Assembly: GCA_949744905.1 (NCBI GenBank)
Contig: CATKCE010000055.1
Span: 1-34,470, forward strand
DNA from: an uncultured bacterium
GTDB taxonomy: Bacteria > Bacillota > Clostridia > Christensenellales > Pumilibacteraceae
Length of the DNA: 34,470 nt
Direction of reading: 5' to 3'
Shown here: positions 1 to 9,800 of the stretch, piece by piece
Position numbering within the stretch: the stretch's first letter is position 1
Layout: the number at the start of each line of letters is the position of its first letter
Translations under genes and position numbers: made by a program
The notes under the pieces: model-generated
What the model saw: only the letters and a program-made list of their open reading frames with translations
Database searches by the model: none
What the model was told of the DNA's origin: nothing

Positions 1-1
1 C

Positions 2-581
2 GCCAAAGAAGCGGCGAAAGCCGAGGAGGAAACAGCCGCTACGGCGGAAAATAAAACCGAAGCGGGCGTTCCCGCAAAGAAGACCGCGTCAAAAACGACG
101 GGTGCAAGGACTAAAACCGCTACGAAAAAGACCGGCGGCGGGACGTCAAAGGCGGCAGAGGTAAATACGTCCGGTACGGCGGAGGAAAAAACCGCGTCAA
201 AGTCCTCGGGCGGAACGACGAAAAAGGCCGTGGGCGGAACGACGAAAAAGGCCGTGGGGGGGGACTGCGAAGAAAGCCGGTTCAAAGACAGCCGGAGAGA
301 CGTCAAAAACCGCCGCGGCAAAAGCGGCAGGCGGGACGTCAAAAACCGCCGCGGCAAAAACGGCAGGCGGGACGTCAAAAACCGCCGTGGCAAAAGCGGC
401 AGGCGGGACATCAAAAACCGCTGCGGCAAAGACAGCCGGAGAGACGGCAAAAACCGCCGCGGCAAAAGCGGCAGGCGGGATGTCAAAAACCGCTGCGGCA
501 AAAACGGCAGGCGGGACGGCAAAAAAACAGTCCGGCGCTTCCGGCGGCGCTGCAAAGCGGGACAAAACGCAGGGAGAATAA
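2..581 (+). CDS. 3' end of a Lys/Ala/Thr-rich, histone-H1-like basic repeat protein; 5' end outside the window, reading frame interrupted at a G8 tract (256-263)
   Basis: From base 2 the frame reads AKEAAKAEEETAATAENKTEAGVPAKKTASKTTGARTKTATKKTGGGTSKAAEV...GGTTKKAVGGTTKKAVGG. After the G8 tract the same kind of sequence continues in the +1 frame (AKKAGSKTAGETSKTAAAKAAGGTSKT...KRDKTQGE*), ending TAA 579-581 just before a terminator. Confidence 0.7.
285..524 (+). repeat. 36-bp (12-aa) tandem repeat, six full units plus a partial seventh, encoding AAAKAAGGTSKT-type units
   Basis: Units at 285, 321, 357, 393, 429, 465 and 501. Consensus about AAAGCGGCAGGCGGGACGTCAAAAACCGCCGCGGCA. Confidence 0.9.
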
Positions 582-593
582 AAACAATGCGGC

Positions 594-629
594 AAAAGCG
601 TCTTTCCGCACAGCGGACGGACGCTTTTT
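594..629 (+). terminator. Rho-independent terminator
   Basis: AAAAGCGTC (594-602) pairs perfectly with GACGCTTTT (620-628), with inner CCGC/GCGG pairing and a T run at 625-629. Confidence 0.85.
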
Positions 630-677
630 GATAAAAAACCGCCGAAAAAAATCAATCGAAAATTTTGTTTTCCGGGC

Positions 678-706
678 TTGACAATAAAATCATTATATGA
701 TAAAAT
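678..706 (+). promoter_or_regulatory. SigmaA-type promoter for the 3152-aa gene
   Basis: TTGACA at 678-683, 17-bp spacer, TAAAAT at 701-706. Confidence 0.8.
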
Positions 707-720
707 ATTACAAATATAGT

Positions 721-779
721 ATCCGGAAAAATGACAACGGCGTCAAAGGTTTTTTGGCGCGCGTTTTTATTTTTCGGAT
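721..779 (+). promoter_or_regulatory. Structured 5' leader, candidate attenuator hairpin
   Basis: Inner stem AACGGCGTC (736-744) with GGCGC(G)CGTT (756-765, one bulge), followed by TTTTTATTTTT. Outer stem ATCCGGAAAAAT (721-732) with ATTTTTCGGAT (769-779). Confidence 0.4.
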
Positions 780-840
780 ATTTATTTTAAGATTTTCGGT
801 TTGACGAACAACGTATTTAGAGATCAATGAGGAGACCCGT

Positions 841-3800
841 ATGAAAAAGACAAACAGAAAACCGCTTATGTTGCTTTTAGCGCTTCTGGTCGCGCTGGTA
901 AGCGCGGTAATAGTCGCGTGCGGCGAAGTGGAAATCCCGCCTCCCAAGGAGGGCCCCGAAACAGGAGTGTATTATTACGACGCGGGCTCGGACGAATACC
1001 AGGTCAGCCTGTTTGGAGCGGACCGCGTTTCGATGGTAATAAAGGGCGTGAATAAAAACGGCACGTATACCGTAAACGGCGAAGATATCGTCATGACTTT
1101 CGGCAACGAGCAGGTTTCCGCAAAGTGGACGGGCGACGTTTTAACGCTTACATACGGCGACGGCGCTCCCATGCGTTTTATAAGAAAACTGTATTATACC
1201 GTTTCGTTCGTTTCTAACGGCGGAAGCATTTTGGACGACGTTACGGTGCTTAACGGCAAAACGGTCGCAAAACCCGAGGACCCTGTGTTTGCGGGACACA
1301 CTTTTATAGGCTGGTATACCGACGGCGGTTTTAACAAACCGTTCCTTTTCGGTACGCAAAGCGTAACTTCCGATGTTACGTTATATGCGCAGTGGGCGGA
1401 AAAGACGGCGGGTCAAAGCGAATACGTGCTTTCTTTCGATCTCAATTATCCGGCGGAAGTCGAGGCCGACGAGCCGCAAATAGCAAGCATGGGCACTTTG
1501 GGCGGTAAGATATTCGACGCTCCCGTGCCCGAACTTAACGGTTATGTGTTCAACGGCTGGTGGATAAGCGCGTACGAATCGGTCGATAAACTTACGTACA
1601 GATTGGAGCGCGATACCGTTCTGCGCGAAAGCACTACCGCGTTCGCGTTGTGGCGCAAGGTCGAGAGCACGAATAAACTTCCCGTCCCCGCGGTAAGCGT
1701 GAGCAATACGTCCGTATCGTGGGACAGAATAGACAACGCGAGGATCATGGCGGTAAAAGTCACTCATTCCGACGGCACCGTGATAAAAGAGGGAAATATC
1801 GCCGGCGAGAGCGTACCGGTGGATTTCGCATCTGCGAAAGAGGGCGATTACGTTATAGAAGTCACCGCCATGGCGCAGTCCGAGTCGAACAATTCCGAAA
1901 CGGCGATGAGATATTACCGTAACAAATCGCTTGACAGAGTTTCGAAATTCAGCGTTGTCGAGCCTTCGGTGTTGCTTTTTAACGAAGTGGAGGGAGCGGA
2001 AAAATATCTCATCAGCATAGACTGCGGAGATAAAGCGCACAACCATACCGATATAGATCTCGGAAGATCGACAAACTATAACTTTGCCAACTGCCCCATG
2101 CAGGAGGGCGGGATAAAATTCACCGTAAAGGCGTTTGCCGACGGTCACGCATATTCCGTTTCGAGAGTGTTTACATATAACCGTATTCTTTCCGCGGTAA
2201 GCGAGCTTACCGTAGACGAAGCCTCGCAAACGGTGCGCTGGCTTTCGGTGCCCAACGCCGTAAATTACATAGTGTCGGTAAAATGCGGCAATACCGCGCA
2301 CGACCATCGGGAAGTAAACGTCGGTAACGCCACGAGTTTCGACCTTAAAGAGTGCGACGCCATTGAGGGCGGCATAGAGATAAACGTGTATCCCGTGACC
2401 AAAGGATACAATTCTCCCGCGCCTACTTCGGTAAAATACGATAAAAAGACTTTGGCGGCTCCCGGCGGAATATATGCGGACGGAAACGTCGTGCGTTGGC
2501 GCAGGGTAGCAGGCGCGGTATCGTACGTAGTTATGATAGACAACAAGGAAATGCATACCGATGACGATACGCCCGAATTGGAACTTTCCGCCGCCGACCT
2601 CGTAGGCGGTAAGGACTATGTCGTGACGGTGCAGGCGGTAAGCGCCGAGGCGGGCAAAAGCTCGCTTATGAGCAACCCCGTGACCATGCGTTACGACGCT
2701 ATGTACGAAAAACTCGCGTACGACCGCAATACGGTCTCGTGGCGCCAAGCGCTGGGCGCGGTCGCGTACGAAGTCAGAGTAAACGGCGGCGCATCTACAA
2801 GAGTCGAGGGCGTGAATTCCGCCCGCGTGGCGTTGACGCTTGCCGGTAATAACAGAGTGGAAGTAAGAGCCGTATACATGAACAACATTCCCTCCGCATG
2901 GGTGGGCATAGACGTATACGCGTATTCCATGGAATTCGATACCCGCGGAGGCATGCCTGCGGTAGAAACGCAGTACTACGCCATAGGCGACGAGATAACC
3001 ATGCCCGACGCAAGACCTTCAAAGGAAGGATACGACTTCGACGGCTGGTACACTACCGCCGGCGGCGCGGCGAGCGGCGGAGCTAAGTTCGACTCCGAAA
3101 CGTTTAATGAGACGGGAGACATCGTGCTTTACGCCAACTATAAGCCCGCGACGTACTATATACTGGATAGCGAAAGCGGCGAAAAAGTTGGCGAATCGGT
3201 ATATAACAGCGCATACAAATGGAATGTGCCCGAAAACGACGACGCAAGATATATGTTTGTGGGCTGGTTCGCCGACCGCGACGGAAAGGGCGAGCGTTAC
3301 ACCGATGAAAACGGCAACGGATACAATGCGTGGAGATTCACGTACGGAGTTCGTCCGGTGGCTTACTGGGTGCCTGTATTCAAATTCAATTACCTTGAAA
3401 AGAGTCGCACTTATTCGGTTGTAAAAGACGACGATCTCAACACTTCCATAGTTACCAAGCTGACGGTTCCCGTCGAATACGACGACGGCGTGCACGGCAA
3501 AGCCAGAGTTTCGGTAGTGGACGGTCTTGCTTTCAAAAACTGCACAAAACTTATAAGCATTTCCATTCCCGATACCGTAGTTCTTATCGAGAACACGGCG
3601 TTCGAGAGTTGCACCAAGTTGGAAGAAGTCAACATTTACCACGTCGACGGCAACAGGGATATAAGATACGAGTCGGTGGACGGCATATTGCTCATTCTTA
3701 CCGAAAATTCCAGCGATAAAGGCATCATGTACGTGCCGCAGTCCAAAACGGGCTCGTTCGAGATACCCGCAGGCGTTACCGAGATCCCGTACCGCGCTTT

Positions 3801-6800
3801 TAACAGCTCCAATATCTCCGAGGTGATAATTCCTTCCACGGTGACAAATATCCGCCAGGCGGCGTTTTACAGCTGCAAGCAGCTTACCACCGTGTCTTTC
3901 CGCGCGGGTGTCGGCAATAAATTGATAATAGACGAAAAAGCCTTCCAGAGTTGCGCCAAATTGGAGACGATCTCTTTCTGCGCGCGTCTTTCAAACTTCA
4001 ATCCCGCAATGTTCGACGGTTGCGCCGGAGTTTCGCGCATTAACATGGATGAGACGACCGGCGATTACGCCACCGTCGACGGCATGTTGACCAATAAGAG
4101 CAAGGACACTATACTGTACTGCCCCGTAGGACGCAGCGGCGTACTCACTATTCCCAGAAGCATTACGGCTATCGGTGAAAGCGCGTTTGCCAAATGCGTC
4201 AACCTTACCGAAGTCGTTATTCCCAACTGGGTAAAAAGCATAGGCGAAAGCGCGTTTGCCGACTGCACCGGATTGACGTCGGTGACCGTGAAAGGCGACG
4301 ACCTCTATGCCGCCGCGCTCACGATAGGCAAGACCGCGTTCAGCGGTTGCAATGCGATAACCTCTTTGGTTATGGAGCACAACAGCAATGTGGTCGGCAT
4401 CGGAGAGCGCGCGTTTTATAAAAACAACGTGCTTACCGCGCTCGATTTTCCCGCTTCGCTCGTCAGGATAGACAAAGAGGCGTTTTCAAGTTGCAATAAG
4501 TTAGCCCGCATAACTTTTGCGGCAAACAGCAAACTTGCCGTGATCGGCGAATCTGCTTTTGTGTCGTGCACTGCGCTTACCGGAGTGGAACTGCCGGCGT
4601 CTTTGACCGAGGTGGGCGATTACGCTTTCAGCAGATGCACGAAGATACAGAGAGTTACGTTTGCCGCCGACGGCGCGGAATTGAGTCTCGGCGATTACGT
4701 GTTCAACAGTTGCACCGCGCTCGACGCGATAGAGATACCCGCCAACGTGATCGGACTGGGAAGCGGCGTGTTTTACGGTTGTAAAGCTCTTAAAAATTAC
4801 TCCATCGATCCCGAAAACAAACATTACATGATACACGACGACGTTATATTCGATACCGATATGACGGTAATGGTGTTTTATCCCACTTGGAAGACCGGCG
4901 CTTACCAGTTGCCCGAGACCGTTACAAAGATAGGCGCGGGACTGTTTAAGGGCAATACTTCCATAAACAAAATCACGATAGGCAAGAATATCGTCGAGAT
5001 AGGAGCGAACGCGTTTGACGGATGTTCCAATCTCGACAGCATAGAATTCGAGTCGGGCAGCGTCGAAGAACTCAAAATAGGAGAGTATGCTTTTGCTAAC
5101 TGCGGAAAGCTGATAAGCATGGATATCCCTTCGCGCGTAAGAGACATTCCGCAGTATATGTTCTATAACTGCGCGATGCTCAATTCGGTTACCGTCCCCG
5201 ATACCGTGATAGGCGTGGGCGAGTCGGCGTTCAAGCTGTGTTATGCGTTGCAAAGAGTTACTTTCGGCACCCGTGCGGAAGACGGCAAAACGGGCGTCAG
5301 CAACCTTTCGTTCATAGGTAAGGAAGCGTTCTCGTCTTGCAGGACGCTCGATAACATCGCGTTGCCGAGCAGCGTTACCGGCATAGGCGCCGGCGCGTTC
5401 TACAACTGCATAGCGCTTACCACGTTTAGCATTGCCGACGTTGATAAAGTGACCGATGAAAACGAACTTACCGTAGCCAACGGCACGACTACTACTGGCG
5501 TGTTCGGAGGTTGCATAAAACTTACAAACGTAACGCTTCCGTCGCGTCTTACCAGGATAGCCGATTATATGTTCAACAACTGTTCCGCTTTGAGGACTAT
5601 TACAATACCGAGCGGCGTTGGCAACGACGGCAATAACGTACAGGGCATAGGAAAGTTCGCGTTCAACGGTTGCGGAAGACTTCATACCGTAACGTTTGCG
5701 TCGGGCGGAACAAAGCCGCTCACAGTGGACGCTTCCGCGTTCAACAATTGCTACGAACTCGCTACGATAAACTTCCCGTCGAGACTTTCCGACGGACTTA
5801 ACGGCACCGGAGGCACGGTAAACGTATTCGGAAGCAATGCTTTCGCAAACTGCTACGCGCTTGCCGACTTTAACGTGGACGATGGCGGAGAGAACTATGC
5901 CTCGATAGACGGCATACTTTACAGCGCCGACAAAAAGACGCTCATACAGTGCCCCGTGGGCAAGGAAGGCAAAATAGTCATACCCAATACCGTCACCACC
6001 GTCAAACAGGGCGCGTTCAACAAGTGCGAAAGCATAACCGAAGTTGAATTTGCGACAGGCGGTACCGAAGACCTCACGGTCGAAGACGGAACCAGCGCAT
6101 TTAACAGCGTGTTCGGACAATGCGGCGCGATACATACAGTGTCTTTTCCGGCTCGTTTCGTAAAATTGGGAAATTACACGTTTGCCAATTGCTTTAAGCT
6201 CGCCACCGTTAATTTTGAAAAGATCGACGCTACCGCCAAACTTAAAACGATAGGCAGAAACGTGTTCCAGAACACCGCTTTGACAAGCATAGTGATACCC
6301 GCGTCCGTTACTTCTATGGGACAAAGCGCGTTCTACGATTCCGAGCTTGCCGAGATAACCATACCCGGCGCGCTTGTAGACAATTTCAGCAGCATATTCT
6401 CGGACGTGAAATTCCTCGGAACGGTAAACATAACCGGCGATTCCGAGACCGGACCTTCGCTTTCGGGCGGCGCGGTGCTCAGCAATGACAAAACCAAGCT
6501 TTTGTACTATCCGCTGTACAACAAAGCCCAGACATACCGCGTGCCTGCTTCGGTCACAACCATAGCAAAGGGCGCTTTCAAAAACAACCGTTATCTGAAT
6601 AAAATAACGTTTGAAACCGGCAGTAAACTGAAAGTGGTGGAAGACGACGCGTTTTACGGTTGCGCGTCGCTGAGAGAAATAACCTTCCCCGAAACGCTTG
6701 AAAGTATCGGCGCGAACGCGTTCCGCGACAGTTTCAATCTTAAAACCGTTGACTTTGGCGCCAACGAAAAAGTCACGACGATAAACACGTATACTTTTTC

Positions 6801-9800
6801 GGGTTGCAAATCGCTTAAAAGCATAACGCTTCCCGCAAGAGTTTCCAGTATAGCGACCAATGCGTTTAATGCAAGCGGCATTGAGACGTTTGTGTTCCCT
6901 CGGGACGTTGAAGAAGTTCCAAATAACATGTTCTACAATTGCGCGTCGCTAAAATCGGTCACGTTCAACGACAAGATCAAGAGCGTAGGCAACAGCTCGT
7001 TCTACGGTTGCGCGTCGCTCGTTTCCGTCGTCTTGCCCGATACCGTAAAGAGCATTGGTACCAGCACGTTCAAAGGGTGCGCCAAACTTGCTACGGTGGT
7101 ATTCGGAAAGTCTATCAATACGATAGGAAACAATGCTTTCGAGTCGAGCGGCGTTACCTCTATAGTTATTCCGGACAGCGTTACGTCGCTGGGTACGGCG
7201 TTGTTCAAAAACGCGGTATCGCTTGGATCGGCAAGCATAGGGGCCGGCGTAACGGCTATCCCCAACGACACGTTTAACGGGTGCACGGCGCTTGCCGCTG
7301 TAACGATTGGCGCCAACGTTTCCACGATAGGCAATTATGCGTTCCAGAATGCGGCTTTGACGTCGGTCGTCATCCCCGATACCGTGACGTCGCTCGGAAA
7401 TTACGCTTTTGCAAGTTGCGAACAGCTTGCGTCGATAACTTTCGGCACCGGTCTTACTACGATAGGAACGTATGCGTTCCAATACTCGGCTCTTGTTTCG
7501 GTGACTATACCCGACGGAGTAACATCGCTCGGAAATTACGCGTTCAAAGGCTGTTTGCAATTGACGGATTTTACTTTCGGTGCGGGGCTTAAAGCCATAC
7601 CCACCGGCATGTTCCACAGCAGCGGAATAAAGAACTTAACTATTCCCGAACAAATAGTTACCGTAAACACTTACGCGTTTATCGGCTCTTTGCTTGAAAA
7701 CGTGACGTTTGAGGGAAGCACCGCGCTCGACATTAAAGGCGGCGCCATGGCTACCGCGCCGTTCGCACAGCTCGAACATCTTCGCAGCGTAAACTTCGGC
7801 GACCGCAGCGGCGCCATAGGCAACTATGCGTTTTACGGCGACGCCGCTTTGGAAGAAGTGGCGTTCGGAAACAATTCGCAGATAGAAAAGCTCGGCAACA
7901 ACGCTTTCTACGGCTGCGCGTCTCTTACAAGTTTCGATTTTCCCGAAACCGTTGCCGAGATAGGCGACAACGCTTTCCGTGCCAGCGGACTTACGAGCGT
8001 GACTCTGCCCGAAGGTATCTCCAAGTTCGGCAATAATATCTTCTACGGGTGCGAGGGCCTTATCGAAGTCACTATCCCCACCGATTCGTACTCCAGCTTC
8101 GGAAATTACGTGTTCTCGAGTTGCGCGAATCTTCAAACCGTCAACTTTATAGGCAACGGTACCGCGCTCACTGCTATCGGTACGTCGGCGTTCTACGGAG
8201 CCAAATCTCTTACCGAGATAACGCTTCCGGAGGGCGTGAGGACTATCGGCAACAGGGCGTTCAACAGCACCGAAAGTCTTACCGCGGTAAACTTTCCCAG
8301 CACGCTCGAATATATCGAGCCGTACGCATTCTCGCAGACGGGATTGAAACGCGTGGAACTTCCTACCGGACTCACGCGCATAGGCAACAGCGCATTCTGG
8401 TGCAGCAACATAGAATATATAAGGATACCGATTACGGTGTCGAATATAGGCGGCAATCCTTTCGAGGGATGCGATAAGCTCGCCCGGATAGAATTCGAGA
8501 ACGGTAACAGCAGCTATATTCTGGAAGGCAACGCGCTTTACAATCTCGGCAAGACCGCTCTTATCGGCTTTTTGGCGACGGCTACGGGCGACGTTGAACT
8601 TTCGGAATCTCTTGATACCGTTATGACCGGTGCGTTTGCGCATTCGGCTATTACCGGTATAACGCTTCCCGAAGGAGTCACCACCATCGGCTCCCGCACC
8701 TTTGACGCATGTACCGAGCTTACTCAGGTAACGCTTCCGTCAAGCATAACCACGATAGACGATTACGCGTTCCGCGGTTGCACTTCGCTTGAAACGATAA
8801 ATATTCCCCGCGGGGTCGAGTACATCGGCGAGGGAGCGTTCGAGGGGTGCACGTCGTTGCGGTCGGTGGTATTCGAAGCGGGCAGCTTCCTCGCCGAAGT
8901 GGGCGAAGGCGCTTTCAAAAACAGCGGCATAGTCAGCTTCGACGTGCCCGAGGGACTTACCGCTTTGAGCGATTATATGTTCGAGGACTGCTCGGCGCTC
9001 ACCGCTATCAACTTTGCGCCCGAAGGAAATATGCTCAATTTCGGCGAAGGGTTCCTCCGTAACTGCGCGCTTCAAAATCTTACTATTCCCAAAACCGTCG
9101 CAAAAATAAACTACGACACGTTTATAGGCGCTAACGGCTTGGTCAAAGTGGTGTTCGATGAAAGCGACCTGCCTCTCAGCACCTGGGGCGCGTCAAGTTC
9201 CGTAAACGGAGAAATGGGACTGTTCACAAATTGCACCAATCTTAAAGAAGTGGACTTCGGCGGCAGAGCGGTATCGCTTGGCACTTACGCGTTCTTGGGT
9301 TGCACGTCGCTTACTACAATCACATGGGAGGACATAGTCAATATCGACGGCGGTTCCGTGTTCAGGTACTGCTCGAGCCTCGTTAACGTAACTCTTCCCG
9401 ACGGACTCGCAAAGATAAACGACTATGCTTTCGACGGATGCACTTCGCTGCAATCCATAACTATCCCCGCAAGCGTAAAAGAGTTTAACCGCAACGCGTT
9501 CAGTAACTGCACGTCGCTTAAAACCGTTATAATAGAAGACGGAGTGTTATTCGGAAGCAACGCGGTAAGCCACTTTGAAAACTGCACGGCGCTTACCTCG
9601 GTAAAACTGCCTTCGACGGTTACGTCTTTGCCCGGCAGTATGTTCAAGGGTTGCACGGCTCTGGAAAACATCACAATACCACTTAGATTTACTACGATAA
9701 ATTCTTCGGCGTTCGAAGACTGTACGAATCTTAAAACCGTGGTGTTCGAGGAAGGAAGCCGCATGGCGACCATCTCTAATAAAGCGTTTATGAATTCCGG

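Noticed and set aside
285-524. Regular 36-bp direct repeats, the size of CRISPR repeats
   Set aside because: The units are contiguous with no unique spacers, vary internally, and encode a continuous Lys/Ala-rich peptide. They are coding repeats.
230-631. ORF 230..631 as an independent Arg-rich protein
   Set aside because: It is the continuation of the upstream frame past the G8 tract, and its stop lies beyond the intrinsic terminator. It is better treated as the alternate frame of the upstream gene.
197-655. 152-aa minus-strand ORF rich in Ala/Pro/Phe
   Set aside because: It is the antisense reading of the 36-bp repeats, and its periodicity only reflects them.
800-830. Second promoter with TTGACG (801-806) nearer the giant gene
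   Set aside because: No convincing -10 hexamer at the proper spacing, whereas the 678-706 promoter is near consensus.
4501-6324. 607-aa ORF on the minus strand inside the giant LRR gene; similar long ones at 1381-2748, 15413-16315, 21939-23798 and 25638-27134
   Set aside because: Each is codon-aligned with the sense gene (start positions agree modulo 3). Such antisense frames stay open when the sense gene seldom uses TTA, CTA or TCA codons. The proteins have no recognisable motif, so they are likely by-products of codon bias.
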